The notes: generated by a model not told the origin, from the letters alone. A stretch of DNA of 64,000 bases from JAVDCA01 sp035293985 (GCA_035293985.1 DATGLS010000008.1:62001-126000), one strand, 5' to 3'; shown: positions 44,928-54,597, counted from the first letter of the stretch. A program made the numbers and translations.

Positions 44928-46556
44928 GTGGGTCACGTGCTGACGCTGCGTCACGAGCTGCGTGGGGGAACGATTCGCCAGCGGGAGGCTGGCGGAAAGC
45001 GTAGCCCTGTCAGCCACTTCGGTCACTACGCCATGCTCGCCGCGGGCGCCGCTTTTTCCCTTCTCGGGCTCTCGGCCTGCGCGGTCGGGCCCGACTTCGC
45101 GCCGCCGACTCTCCCCGCGGACGCCGGCTATACGCCCGAGCGCACCCCGGCGGCGACCGCTTCGGCGGACGTCGCGGCGGGTTCTGCACAGAAATTCGTG
45201 ATCGGCCGCGACATCCCGGGCGACTGGTGGAAGGTGTTTCGCTCCAAGGAGCTCGACGCCCTGATCGCCGAGGCGCTGCGCGCCAACCCCAACCTGCAGG
45301 CCGGCCAGGCGACGCTGTGGCAGGCGAAGGAGAACCTCTACGCCCAGGCCGGCGCGCTCCTGCCCAATCTCGACGCCAACAGCTCGGCGACGCGCCAGCA
45401 GTTCTCGCCCGCGACCTTCGGCCAGGCCGGCAGCCCGAGCATCTTCAATCTCTACCAGGCGACCGTGAACATCAGCTATGCGCCGGATGTGTTCGGCGGC
45501 ACGCGGCGGCAAATCGAGGCGAGCGAGGCGCAGGCCGAATATCAGCGCTTCGAGCTCGAGGCGACCTATCTCACGCTCACCTCGAACGTCGTGACCGCCG
45601 CCGTGCAGGCCGCATCGTTGCGCGGCCAGATCGAGGCGACGCAGGAGATCCTCAAGGCCGAGACCGACCAGCTCGGCGTGGTGCAGAGCCAGTTCACGCT
45701 CGGCGCCGCGGCGAAAGCCGACGTGCTCACCCAGCAATCCGAGGTCGCGACCACCCGCGCGACCCTGCCGCCGCTGCAGAAGCAGCTCGCCCAGCAGGAG
45801 CACCTCCTGCTCGCCCTGATCGGGCATTTCCCCAACGAGCGCGCCTCCCACTTGCGCCTCGCCTCTTTGCGGCTGCCGACGCATCTGCCGCTGAGCCTGC
45901 CCTCGCAGCTCGTCGAGCAGCGCCCCGACGTGCGCGCCGCCGAGCAGCAGCTGCATCAGGCGAGCGCGCAGATCGGCGTCGCCATCGCCAACCGGCTGCC
46001 CCAGTTCAAGCTCACGGCCGACTACGGCAGCGCCGCCCTCACCACCGCGACCCTGTTCACGCCGCAGACCACCATCTGGAGCATCGCGGCGAGCGGCACC
46101 CAGCCGCTCTTTCACGGCTTCACGCTCATGCACCAGGAGCGTGCCGCCAAGGCCGCCTACGACGCCGCCGAGGCGCAATATCGCAACACCGTGCTCGGCG
46201 CCTTCCAGAACGTCGCCGACGCGCTGCGCGCGCTGCAGCTCGACGCGCGCGCGCTGCAGGCGCAGCAGGAGGCTTCGCGCGCCGCCTCCGAGACGCTCAA
46301 CCTCACCCGCGACCAGTACAAGCTCGGCGCCGTCACTTACGTGACGCTGCTCAACGCCCAGCGCTCGTATTCGCAGGCGCGCCTCGCGGTCGTGCAGGCC
46401 CAGGCCGCGCGCTATGCCGATACCGCCGCGCTCTACCAGGCGCTCGGCGGCGGCTGGTGGAATCGCAATGACATCGTTCCCGACCCATATACGCCGCACC
46501 CCCTGCTGACACAGAGCGCGAGCGACGTGCCGGTCGTTTCGGATCCGCACCAATGA
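44928..46556 (+). CDS. RND efflux outer-membrane lipoprotein channel (OprM/NodT family)
   Basis: 542 residues from GTG 44928; ATG 45033 would give a compact signal peptide and is a good alternative. Lipobox LGLSAC precedes AVGPDFAPP, the hallmark start of NodT-type factors. Family segments include WWKVFRSKELDALIAEALRANPNLQ, the TLWQAKENLYAQAGALLPNLD region, and the second half AEAQYRNTVLGAFQNVADALRALQ. It is a trimeric TolC-like exit duct. The stop overlaps the next ATG (ATGATCA) so translation is coupled to the adaptor gene. Confidence 0.93.
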   Translation: MGHVLTLRHELRGGTIRQREAGGKRSPVSHFGHYAMLAAGAAFSLLGLSACAVGPDFAPPTLPADAGYTPERTPAATASADVAAGSAQKFVIGRDIPGDWWKVFRSKELDALIAEALRANPNLQAGQATLWQAKENLYAQAGALLPNLDANSSATRQQFSPATFGQAGSPSIFNLYQATVNISYAPDVFGGTRRQIEASEAQAEYQRFELEATYLTLTSNVVTAAVQAASLRGQIEATQEILKAETDQLGVVQSQFTLGAAAKADVLTQQSEVATTRATLPPLQKQLAQQEHLLLALIGHFPNERASHLRLASLRLPTHLPLSLPSQLVEQRPDVRAAEQQLHQASAQIGVAIANRLPQFKLTADYGSAALTTATLFTPQTTIWSIAASGTQPLFHGFTLMHQERAAKAAYDAAEAQYRNTVLGAFQNVADALRALQLDARALQAQQEASRAASETLNLTRDQYKLGAVTYVTLLNAQRSYSQARLAVVQAQAARYADTAALYQALGGGWWNRNDIVPDPYTPHPLLTQSASDVPVVSDPHQ

Positions 46557-47683
46557 TCAAGCGAATGGTGATTATGCTGGTGGCGGTCGCCATCGTGCTC
46601 GGTGGAATCTTCGGATTCCAGGTCTTCAAGGGCGTGATGATCAAGAAGTTCATGGCCCAGATGGCCTCGCCGCCGCAGACCATCTCCACCACCAAGGCCG
46701 GCTACGACGAGTGGCAGCCCAAGCTCGACGCCGTCGGCACCCTGCGCGCCGTCAAGGGCGCGGACCTCTCGCTCGAGGTCGCCGGCGTCGTCGACACAAT
46801 CTCGTTCCAGTCCGGCGACGACGTGAAGGAGGGCGCGGTCCTGCTCAAGCTGCGCGACGACGACGACATCGCCAAGCTCGAATCGCTGCAGGCGACCGCC
46901 CAGCTCAGCCAGCTCACCTACGACCGCGATATGAAGCAGCTCAAGATCAACGCGGTGAGCCAGGCGACGCTCGATACCGATGCCGCCAATCTCAAGAACG
47001 CCAAGGCGCAGGTCGCCCAGCAGCAGGCGATCCTCGACAAGAAGACCCTGCGCGCCCCGTTCGCGGGCCACATCGGCATCCGCTCGGTCGACGTCGGGCA
47101 GTATCTCGGCCCCGGCACCGCGATCGTGACGCTGCAGGCGCTCGACCCGATCTATCTCGATTTCTTCGTGCCGCAGCAGGTCGTCGACCGCATGAAGCTC
47201 AAGACCTCGGTCACGGTGCACGTCGATGCCTTCCCCAACCAGACCTTCACGGGCGAGATCTCGGCGGTGAATCCCAAGGTCGATGCCGCGACCCGCAACG
47301 TGCAGATCCGCGCGACCCTCCCCAACCCCGACCACCGCCTGCTGCCCGGAATGTACGCGACGGTCGACATCCCGACCGGCGCGCCGCAGCGGCTGATCAC
47401 GCTGCCGCAGACCGCGATCACCTTCAGCCCCTACGGCGACACGGTCTACGTGGTCGAGGAGAACGGCCGCGACGCCCACGGGCCGAAGCTCGTCGCGCGC
47501 CAGACTTTCGTCACCACCGGCGCCACCCGCGGCGACCAGGTCGCGATCGTCAAGGGCATCAAGGAAGGCGACACCATCGTCACCGCCGGCCAGCTCAAGC
47601 TGCACAACGGCGCGACCGTGCTGATCAACAACACGATCACGCCGACCGCCGACGCGGCGCCGAACGTGCCGATCGACCGGTAG
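46553..47683 (+). CDS. RND efflux periplasmic adaptor (membrane-fusion protein)
   Basis: 376 residues. An N-terminal membrane anchor (VIMLVAVAIVLGGIFGFQVF) replaces a cleavable signal. The lipoyl half-motif RAVKGADLSLEVAGVVDTISFQSGDDVKEG, a helical hairpin (~110-165) and LRAPFAGHIGIRSVDVGQYLGPG follow, then the beta-barrel and membrane-proximal domains. The family links the inner pump to the outer channel. Its 3' end lies at a tandem duplication. Confidence 0.94.
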   Translation: MIKRMVIMLVAVAIVLGGIFGFQVFKGVMIKKFMAQMASPPQTISTTKAGYDEWQPKLDAVGTLRAVKGADLSLEVAGVVDTISFQSGDDVKEGAVLLKLRDDDDIAKLESLQATAQLSQLTYDRDMKQLKINAVSQATLDTDAANLKNAKAQVAQQQAILDKKTLRAPFAGHIGIRSVDVGQYLGPGTAIVTLQALDPIYLDFFVPQQVVDRMKLKTSVTVHVDAFPNQTFTGEISAVNPKVDAATRNVQIRATLPNPDHRLLPGMYATVDIPTGAPQRLITLPQTAITFSPYGDTVYVVEENGRDAHGPKLVARQTFVTTGATRGDQVAIVKGIKEGDTIVTAGQLKLHNGATVLINNTITPTADAAPNVPIDR

Positions 47684-47935
47684 TGATCGTCGTGATGAAC
47701 AAACGCGCCACAGACACGGGTGGGCTCCCCTCCCCCTTGTGGGGTTCGCCGGGCATCGCCGATCGACCGGTGGAAACAAGATGAACAAACGCGCCACAGA
47801 CACGGCGGGCTCCCCTCCCCCTTGTGGGGAGGGGTGGGGGGTGGGGGTAGCCGCGAGGGACGTCGGCGCCATCCGCGCACAATCGCGCCACCCCCACCCC
47901 CGACCCCTCCCCCTACGGAGGAGGGGAGCGCCGGC
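47669..47935. repeat. Tandem duplication and G-rich palindromic repeat between adaptor and pump genes
   Basis: A ~75-bp unit (CCGATCGACCGGT ... GATGAACAAACGCGCCACAG ... CTCCCCTCCCCCTTGTGGGG) occurs at 47669-47744 and again at 47759-47830. Then GGGGAGGGGTGGGGG on one side and CCCCACCCCCGACCCCTCCCC on the other form a long G/C inverted repeat to ~47935. The first unit contains the last codons and stop of the adaptor gene. The sequence separates two genes of one operon. Confidence 0.6.
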
Positions 47936-47956
47936 ATCTTCCGCTGGGCATCGTTC

Positions 47957-50900
47957 ATGAGCTTCACCGATATCTTCATCCGCCGGCCGGTGCTGGCGAG
48001 CGTCGTCAGCCTGCTGATCCTGGTGCTCGGCGTGCGCGCCTATTTCGCGCTGCCGATCCTGCAATATCCGCGCACCGAGAACGCCATCGTCACGGTGACG
48101 ACGATCTACTACGGCGCCGATCCCGACGTGGTGGCGGGCTTCATCACCACGCCGCTCGAGAACGCGATCGCCCAGGCCAACGGCATCGACTACATGAGCT
48201 CGGTGAGCGGCAGCGGGCTCTCGACCATCACGGTCTACCTGCGGCTCAACTACGATGCCGACAAGGCGCTGACCGAGATCAACACCAAGATCTCCTCGGT
48301 GCTCAACCAGCTGCCGACCGGCACGCTGCAGCCGACTTTGACCGTGAAGGTCGGCCAGACCATCGACGCGATGTATATCGGCTTCAACAGCGACACGCTG
48401 GCGCCGAACCAGATCACCGACTACCTGGTGCGCGTGGTGCAGCCCAAGCTGCAGGCGGTGCCGGGCGTGCAGACCGCCGAGCTGCTCGGCCAGAAGGTGT
48501 TCGCGCTGCGCGCCTGGCTCGACCCGCAGAAGCTCGCCGCCTTCGGCGTCACGGCGACCGACGTGAGCGCTGCGCTCACCGCCAACGACTTCATCTCCGG
48601 CGTCGGCTCGACCAAGGGCCAGATGGTGCAGGTCAACCTCACGGCCTCGACCAGCCTGCACACCGCGGAGGAGTTCGGCAACCTCGTCATCCGGCAGACC
48701 GGCGGCGCGATCGTGCGCCTCAAGGACGTTGCCCATGTCACGCTCGGCGCCGAGGATTACGAGACCGAGGTCGGCTTCGACGGCAAGCAGGCGGTCTATA
48801 TCGGCATCCAGGTCGCGCCGTCCGCCAACCTGCTCGACGTCATCAAGGGCGTGCACGACGTTTTTCCCCAGATCCAGGCGCTGCTGCCGCAGGGGCTGCA
48901 CGGCGAGATCATCTACGACTCCACCGAATTCGTGAACTCGGCCATCAACGAGGTGATCCACAGCCTGCTCGAGGCGCTGGCGATCGTAACGGTCGTCGTT
49001 TTTCTCTTCCTCGGCTCGGTCCGCTCCTCCCTGATCCCGGTCGTCGCGATCCCGCTCTCCCTCGTCGGCACGCTGATCGTCCTCTTGGCGCTCGGCTACT
49101 CGATCAACCTGCTCACTTTGCTGGCGCTGGTGCTCGCCATCGGCCTCGTGGTCGACGACGCCATCATCGTGGTCGAGAACGTCAACCGCCACATCGAGGA
49201 AGGCGGCCGCCCGATGGACGCCGCGCTGCTGGCGGCGCGAGAGCTCGGCGGGCCGATCATCGCCATGACGGTGGTGCTCGCCGCCGTCTACGTGCCGATC
49301 GGCTTCCAGGGCGGCCTCACCGGCGCGCTCTTCGCCGAGTTCGCCTTCGCGCTGGTCGGCGCCGTCACGGTCTCGGGCGTGATCGCGCTGACGCTCTCGC
49401 CGATGCTGTGCTCACGGCTGCTCAAGCCGCACAATGGCGAAGGCGCCGGCTGGGAGGCCCGGCTCACCGGCTTCATCGACCGGCAGTTCGCCCGCCTGCG
49501 CGGCGCCTACGAGCGGCGCCTGCACGGGAGTCTCAACTTCGTGCCCGTCACCATCGTGTTCGGCCTGATCGTCTTCTTCGCCAACATCCCGCTCTTTCTC
49601 ACCTCGAAGACCGAGCTCGCGCCGCAGGAGGACCAGGGCGTCATCATCACCCAGTCGATCGCGGCGCCGAACTCGACGCTGCAGCAGCGCCAGCTCTACT
49701 CGCGTCAGGTCTACAAGATCTTCGCCGGCCACCCCGAGACCGACCACGTCTTCCAGCTCGACATTCCCGGCCAATCGATCGCCGGCATGGTGTTCAAGCC
49801 CTGGGACCAGCGCGACAAGACCACCACCGACCTGCAGCCGGTGATCCAGCAGCAGCTGAGCAACATCGCCGGCGTGCGCGTCGCCGCGTTCCAGCCGCCG
49901 CCGCTTCCCGGCAGCATCGGCCTGCCGGTGCAGTTCGTGCTCACCACCACCGATCCGTTCGAGCGCCTCAACGACATCGCGCAGAAATTCTTAGGCGAGG
50001 CGCGCGCGAGCGGGATGTTCATCTTCCTCGACAGCGACCTCAAGATCGACAATCCGCAGACCTCGATCATCATCAACCGCGACAAGACCGCCCAGCTCGG
50101 CCTCAAGATGAGCGACGTCGGCGGGGCGCTGGCCTCCCTGCTCGGCGGCGGCTACGTCAACTACTTCAGCATGGCCGGCCGCTCCTACAAGGTGATCCCG
50201 CAGGTGCAGCAGCGCTACCGGCTCAATGCGCAGCAGCTGCTCGACTACTACATCCGCACCAGCGACGGCTCGCTGGTGCCGCTCTCGACCGTCGCGTCGA
50301 TCCAGACCAGGACGGTGCCGGAGACGCTCAACCACTTTCAGCAGCTCAACAGCGCGACCATCGCGGGCGTCACCATGCCGGGCGTCGCCCAGGGCGACGC
50401 GCTGCAATATCTCAAGGACCTCTCCGCCCGCCTGCTGCCGCAGGGCTACTCGATCGACTACGGCGGCCTGAGCCGCCAGTACATCCAGGAGTCCGGCGGC
50501 TTCCTGGTCACTGCCCTCCTCGCCGCGATCATCATCTTCCTGTCGCTCGCGGCACTGTTCGAAAGCTTCCGCGACCCGGTGATCATCCTGATGTCGGTGC
50601 CGACCGCCGTCGCCGGCGCGCTGATCTTCGTCTCGATCGGCCTGCACGGCGCCTCCCTCAACATCTACACCGAGGTCGGCCTCGTCACCCTGGGCGGCCT
50701 GATCAGCAAGCACGGCATCCTGATCGTGCAGTTCGCCAACCACCTGCAGCAGCAGGGCCGCGGCAAGCGCGAGGCGATCGAGGAAGCCGCGGCCATCCGG
50801 CTGCGCCCGATCCTGATGACCACCGCCGCCATGGTGCTCGGCGTGATCCCGCTGATCACCGCGACCGGCGCCGGCGCCGTGTCGCGCTTCCAGATGGGGC

Positions 50901-51046
50901 TGGTGATCGCGTCGGGGCTGTCGATCGGGACGCTGTTCACGCTGTTCGTGGTGCCGGCGGTGTATCTGGTGGTGGCGAGCGAGCATCACGGGGAGGTGGT
51001 GGAGGGTGCGGCGGAGGCGAGCGCGCCGCCGGCGCACGCGATGTGA
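47957..51046 (+). CDS. RND multidrug efflux pump inner-membrane subunit (AcrB/MexB-like)
   Basis: 1029 residues from the ATG at MSFTDIFIRRPVLASVVSLLILVLG. Upstream in-frame codons belong to the G-rich repeat. Twelve membrane helices; the proton-relay pair lies in AIGLVVDDAIIVVENVNRH. Other conserved stretches are LQYPRTENAIVTV and GLVTLGGLISKHGILIVQFAN. It exports drugs or toxic metabolites using proton flow. It is encoded 273 bp after the adaptor, with the repeat between, a wider gap than usual for RND operons. Confidence 0.95.
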   Translation: MSFTDIFIRRPVLASVVSLLILVLGVRAYFALPILQYPRTENAIVTVTTIYYGADPDVVAGFITTPLENAIAQANGIDYMSSVSGSGLSTITVYLRLNYDADKALTEINTKISSVLNQLPTGTLQPTLTVKVGQTIDAMYIGFNSDTLAPNQITDYLVRVVQPKLQAVPGVQTAELLGQKVFALRAWLDPQKLAAFGVTATDVSAALTANDFISGVGSTKGQMVQVNLTASTSLHTAEEFGNLVIRQTGGAIVRLKDVAHVTLGAEDYETEVGFDGKQAVYIGIQVAPSANLLDVIKGVHDVFPQIQALLPQGLHGEIIYDSTEFVNSAINEVIHSLLEALAIVTVVVFLFLGSVRSSLIPVVAIPLSLVGTLIVLLALGYSINLLTLLALVLAIGLVVDDAIIVVENVNRHIEEGGRPMDAALLAARELGGPIIAMTVVLAAVYVPIGFQGGLTGALFAEFAFALVGAVTVSGVIALTLSPMLCSRLLKPHNGEGAGWEARLTGFIDRQFARLRGAYERRLHGSLNFVPVTIVFGLIVFFANIPLFLTSKTELAPQEDQGVIITQSIAAPNSTLQQRQLYSRQVYKIFAGHPETDHVFQLDIPGQSIAGMVFKPWDQRDKTTTDLQPVIQQQLSNIAGVRVAAFQPPPLPGSIGLPVQFVLTTTDPFERLNDIAQKFLGEARASGMFIFLDSDLKIDNPQTSIIINRDKTAQLGLKMSDVGGALASLLGGGYVNYFSMAGRSYKVIPQVQQRYRLNAQQLLDYYIRTSDGSLVPLSTVASIQTRTVPETLNHFQQLNSATIAGVTMPGVAQGDALQYLKDLSARLLPQGYSIDYGGLSRQYIQESGGFLVTALLAAIIIFLSLAALFESFRDPVIILMSVPTAVAGALIFVSIGLHGASLNIYTEVGLVTLGGLISKHGILIVQFANHLQQQGRGKREAIEEAAAIRLRPILMTTAAMVLGVIPLITATGAGAVSRFQMGLVIASGLSIGTLFTLFVVPAVYLVVASEHHGEVVEGAAEASAPPAHAM

Positions 51047-51063
51047 TGCTGGTCGCTGACCCG

Positions 51064-51276
51064 TCAAGGCCGGACTTGTCCTGCGGGCAGCCCGGCATCA
51101 AAGAAGGGCGTGAAGGCCAACGCTTTCAGAACGCTGGCTACTTCTGTCGAGATTTGCGCTGAGGCCTCGATCGCGTTTGCGAGTTCGGCCCTCGAAAGAT
51201 CGGTTGCTGCTGCATCGCGAAATTCGAATTCAAGCTGCAGTTCGAGGGGAAGACCAAGGACAAGCTCTGGGTCGAA
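51064..51276 (-). pseudogene. Truncated gene fragment beside a family D repeat
   Basis: A minus-strand frame of ~70 codons, ending at TGA (51064-51066), reads ...FDPELVLGLPLELQLEFEF, RDAAATDLSRAELANAIEAS, AQISTEVASVLKALAFTPFF, DAGLPAGQVRP. It looks protein-like and helical, but has no start codon; the open frame is cut at a stop two codons beyond, next to the family D repeat that begins at 51282. The 5' part appears lost. Family not recognised. Confidence 0.35.
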
Positions 51277-51467
51277 TCACTCCGTCATGCCCGGGCCTTG
51301 GCCCGGGCATCCACGTCTTGCGTTCCTGGCTGGGTCGCATCACTGAATCTGTTCCAGCCGCGGTGAGCGCGCGCTGGATCGTGAAGGCTCGAGCCTCGCC
51401 ACCGGCGCGGCGTGGGCGAAGCCGCCGGAGCGCAGAAGTCTACCGGTTGCGATTGAGGCGGAAAATT
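51277..51467. other. Intergenic stretch with family D repeat, no gene seen
   Basis: Holds the short family D unit at 51282-51335 and sequence between it and the stop of the NTF2-like gene at 51468. Open frames here are short and without protein-like composition. Confidence 0.5.
51282..51335. repeat. Family D palindromic repeat, short copy
   Basis: CCGTCATGCCCGGGCCTTGG and CCCGGGCATCCACGTCTTGC match one half of the copy at 55694. It directly abuts the truncated reading frame at 51064-51276. Confidence 0.55.
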
Positions 51468-52154
51468 TCAAATGGCGACTTTTTGCCTCCCGAGCACCAT
51501 CTCGTCGAATGACGGAAGCGGCTTGATCAGCGGGCCGAGCGCTTGAGCTGACTCGGAAGTCGTCATCACGTCCGCCGGATCGAGCTTGACGATGTTGGCC
51601 TTGTCGGGGTCGGGCTCCCACACGTCTTCGCCGATCAGTCGACACCGGTCATCATAAGGCCAAACCATCTCCATGACATTCGAGTACAGATACATCGCGT
51701 TCTCGTCAGCGGCCATGTGCTTTCTGGACAGCACTTTCTTCAGGACCATCTCGGAAAGAAAGCCCGGAAGATAGCTGATGGCCTTGTTGAACATCAGCGA
51801 CTTACCCGAAACCTGTTGATGGATGATCGCGATGGAAGCCACGAAATTGTCCGCGACGGCAACCTGTTCATTCTCGGCATAGAAGATGCTTTGGTTCGTA
51901 TCCGCCCACGTGCGGTAAAGGCTCTTGACGTTCTCCTGCCCCTCGAGCTTGGCATCCATGCCGCCGGCCTGGAAATGGTAGCTGGGGTTCTGCACCATCA
52001 TGTCCGGCGCAAAGATTTCCTCGTAGCGGCCAGCTACTTCCAGATAGCGATGTCGCGAGTAGGCTTGGAGCAGAAACCGATGCCTTGGGTTTGTCGTCGT
52101 CTCCAACAGCTTGTCGATGGCGACGTTCAGCTTCGTCACATCACGCTTGGCCAT
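51468..52154 (-). CDS. NTF2/SnoaL-like fold protein
   Basis: 228 residues with no signal peptide. The segment RFLLQAYSRHRYLEVAGRYEEIFAPDMMVQNPSYHFQAGG is typical of the first helices and strand of SnoaL/NTF2-like domains, followed by LYRTWADTNQSIFYAENEQVAVAD. Such small cup-shaped proteins bind or isomerise hydrophobic ligands. No catalytic set is evident. It lies 40 bp downstream of the DUF1254 gene on the same strand and is probably co-transcribed. Confidence 0.7.
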   Translation of the reverse strand: MAKRDVTKLNVAIDKLLETTTNPRHRFLLQAYSRHRYLEVAGRYEEIFAPDMMVQNPSYHFQAGGMDAKLEGQENVKSLYRTWADTNQSIFYAENEQVAVADNFVASIAIIHQQVSGKSLMFNKAISYLPGFLSEMVLKKVLSRKHMAADENAMYLYSNVMEMVWPYDDRCRLIGEDVWEPDPDKANIVKLDPADVMTTSESAQALGPLIKPLPSFDEMVLGRQKVAI

Positions 52155-52194
52155 TGCTGCCTCCGTGCCTTGAACGCGAACCCCGCGAGGGATG

Positions 52195-53676
52195 CTATGT
52201 CCGCACGACGGGCGGGGGGTTCCACTTGCCCGTCAATGCGTCCGATTTCGGCGCGTATAATCGCATGGTCAGGTTGAACGGACCCTTCGGCGCGGGAAGC
52301 CAGTTCGCCTCCTTGTCGGCCCCTGGATTTTCGTTCTGGACGTAAAGATCGAGCGAACCGTCGGCACCGTATTTGAGCGGCATCCAACTGCTCACTGCAA
52401 AGCGATCAAGCGGGTTCGCCACCTGAAAGCCGTCCGAGTCGTAAAGCGTGACCGACCAGAACGCGCTCACCGGAGGCGTAGCGCGCTTGTCGAAATGAAG
52501 CGCGTACTTGTTCGCACCGTCGAGCGGCTTGCCGGTCTGGTCGCCGAGATTGTTCGGATAAATCGCGTCCTCCGGCAGATTGGCGCCGAGGCCGACGTCG
52601 GCGACGATGGCGCGCTTGAGGTAGTAATTGCCGTAGACGCCCATGGTGTCGGTGTTCATCAGCCAGCCGTTGGCGACGCGCGCCAGCGTCGGCGTTTTCC
52701 AGGCCATCAATTTCTGCGCTTCGCCGGGAGCGCCGGCGAGCGCTTCGCGTATGGCCGGGTCGGCCTGCTCCAGGTCGAAGCTCTTGCCGGGCTCGAAGCC
52801 GATCCTCCTCAATTGCGCGATGATCGGCTGATCGGTGATGTGGGGCGGCTGGACCTTGAGAACCTCGGCGGCGTAGGCGAAGAATTTGCCGGCCGGCATG
52901 GTGTTCACCTGCGTCTTCGGCGGCGTGCTCATGTCGACCGTCGAGTCGATCGTGGCCTTCGGCGGTGTCGGGGTTTTGCCCCACTGCGAGAGCGGTGTGA
53001 CCTTGTACCCCGCCTGGATTTTATGAACCGCGTCGTAATCGGCGGGCCCATCCGTCTTGGTGCGTCCGATGATCCAAACATACGGCGTCGGGGCATCGAT
53101 CCGGGTGACGCTTGCCGGCAGCGTCCCGCGCCAATTCACCGGTGTCAGAGCGAAATGGACGGCTCGCGTGCCGGTCGTCCGCCAGCCCGGAGCGGCGAAA
53201 ACGTCGGTCCACATGTCGAGCATGGGCAAGAGGTAATAGCGGCCATCGGTATCGGGAGCGGAGACGATGACCGGCTCTTTCGTCAGGTCGAGCCAGGCGC
53301 TCGAATAGAGGGTATCGAAGTTCGGCCGCACGACGCCTTTGAAGTCGGCTGGTGGATACACCGGCACGCTGCTGAAGGTGTTCATCGGCCCCTTGCCGCG
53401 CTCCTTGCCGGGCTCGATGTTGGTGAATTGCCGGCGCGTCAAATCCATCGTCACCAGAGGATAGAAATACAGATACGCATCGACCGCGATGGCGTAAGCC
53501 GCGTCTGCGCTGACAGGAGAGTAATCGCGATCCGCCGCCGGTTGAGATTGCGCGCGTGCGGTTTGAACGACCGTCGGAGAACTCAGCACCGACGTCATGG
53601 CGAAAGCGGTGCCGACCACGAGGACGTTTCGGCGGCTCGGCTGGCGCTCTTTCTTGCATTGATCCGTCGTGCTCAT
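52195..53676 (-). CDS. DUF1254/DUF1214 domain-containing secreted protein
   Basis: 493 residues from ATG 53676, preceded by AGGAG. A signal (SRRNVLVVGTAFAMTSVLS ... ARAQ) suggests export. The N-terminal DUF1254 region (AYLYFYPLVTMDLTRRQFTN, RPNFDTLYSSAWLDLTKEPV) and the C-terminal DUF1214 region (ALHFDKRATPPVSAFWSVTLYDSDGFQVANPLDRFAV, FNLTMRLYAPK) are both full. Proteins of this kind are common in proteobacteria; their role is not known. Pairs with the NTF2-like gene. Codon use is somewhat less GC-rich than in the RND operon. Confidence 0.9.
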   Translation of the reverse strand: MSTTDQCKKERQPSRRNVLVVGTAFAMTSVLSSPTVVQTARAQSQPAADRDYSPVSADAAYAIAVDAYLYFYPLVTMDLTRRQFTNIEPGKERGKGPMNTFSSVPVYPPADFKGVVRPNFDTLYSSAWLDLTKEPVIVSAPDTDGRYYLLPMLDMWTDVFAAPGWRTTGTRAVHFALTPVNWRGTLPASVTRIDAPTPYVWIIGRTKTDGPADYDAVHKIQAGYKVTPLSQWGKTPTPPKATIDSTVDMSTPPKTQVNTMPAGKFFAYAAEVLKVQPPHITDQPIIAQLRRIGFEPGKSFDLEQADPAIREALAGAPGEAQKLMAWKTPTLARVANGWLMNTDTMGVYGNYYLKRAIVADVGLGANLPEDAIYPNNLGDQTGKPLDGANKYALHFDKRATPPVSAFWSVTLYDSDGFQVANPLDRFAVSSWMPLKYGADGSLDLYVQNENPGADKEANWLPAPKGPFNLTMRLYAPKSDALTGKWNPPPVVRT

Positions 53677-53800
53677 GATGCGCTCCTGATCCAGATCATT
53701 CAGTGACGGCGCCGCTGATCCGGCAGCAGAATCCTCGACATGCGGGTCTTCGCCGCCCGTTTCGGCACGGAGCAACTCTTGTGACGAGAATGGCAGTCCG

Positions 53801-54025
53801 TCAGCGGCAAACTCTAACGCCAGCACGCCAAAAGCAGCCGTGGGCAGGATGGTGGATTGGGCGTCTTACCACGACGGCTCCACGCGGCCCGACGCATCCG
53901 GCCCGGTAGATTCCGCGGGCACAGACGAATGCTTGGGCGCTGGGGACGCTGGCAGCGAGTGTCAAGGCGATCAGGGTCAGCACCAGCATACCGCGTCCGA
54001 CGCTCATCGGTGTGAGCTTCGACAT
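53801..54025 (-). CDS. Small secreted cysteine-containing protein (rhizobial type)
   Basis: 74 residues with a signal peptide (MLVLTLIALTLAASVPSAQA, cleavage ~residue 32). The mature part has four cysteines in VCARGIYRAGCVGPRGAVVV and HGCFWRAGVRVCR, a pattern common in Hyphomicrobiales small secreted proteins. Function unknown. Two disulfides are likely. It is separated from the DUF1254 gene and transcribed the same way. Confidence 0.75.
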   Translation of the reverse strand: MSKLTPMSVGRGMLVLTLIALTLAASVPSAQAFVCARGIYRAGCVGPRGAVVVRRPIHHPAHGCFWRAGVRVCR

Positions 54026-54597
54026 GCCGAACTCCTCCCTATCGGTTGGGATTGCGGGAGCGAGTGCGCTTCTCTTCTGCTTCCTCTGCGACCTTCTGCG
54101 ACCTTCTGCGACCTTCTGCGAGCACGCTCAGGTGCGCCCGGGGAAGAGTGCAAAACACACTGCCCCGCAATCGAGGTCCGTTACCTTGCGATGGTCTGCA
54201 CCCAAAGATTGTAGGCGCGAACCTGCCGATTTCGTGGCGAGATCGGGCCTCCCAAATCACTTTCCTGCGACGGCGTTGCCAACATGTCGGCGTGACGCGC
54301 GCGAGCTTCCTGCCCGGCTACGCGGCGAGCGCGGCGGGCGGATCGGCACACCGCCCGAATGGTGATCAGGTTCGCCGGCATCCCGTCGCAGTGAGCGTGC
54401 GCCGGCGTGGGATGTCTCGTTCGGCTCGAACTCTCTTCTCGCCGGATCACGGCGCTTGATGTCACTCTGGTCCCGGAAGCGGCCGAAGCGCGAACAGCCG
54501 CCAAGGTCCCACATGTGCCGGGGAATACCGCAGCAGTTGCAGCATGCTTCGATCTTCGCCCCATCACGGCAAGACGTGCCGCAAGGCGCGACCCCTC
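54026..54597. other. 572-bp region without a convincing gene; holds a short tandem repeat
   Basis: ORFs of 70-140 codons exist in several frames but lack family features, ribosome-binding sites or clear starts. The 10-bp tandem repeat at 54082-54120 is the only structured element. The segment has lower apparent coding character than either flank. Confidence 0.5.
54082..54120. repeat. 10-bp tandem repeat, about four copies
   Basis: ACCTTCTGCG occurs three times exactly in a row (54091-54120), preceded by an imperfect unit TTCCTCTGCG. A simple microsatellite prone to slippage. Confidence 0.8.

Noticed and set aside
47739..47960. 73-codon frame starting MNKRATDTAGS before the pump gene
   Set aside because: Entirely made of the duplicated repeat and G-rich palindrome; not protein-like.
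46433..49192. 919-codon open frame on the minus strand
   Set aside because: Antisense to the RND adaptor and pump; low-complexity Arg/Asp/Glu composition.
51177..51346. Plus-strand frame reading CIAKFEFKLQFEGKTKDKLW
   Set aside because: Looks protein-like over ~25 residues but has no start and is opposite the better minus-strand fragment; runs into a repeat.
54082..54120. Short direct repeats considered as a CRISPR array
   Set aside because: Ten-bp units without spacers; a microsatellite.
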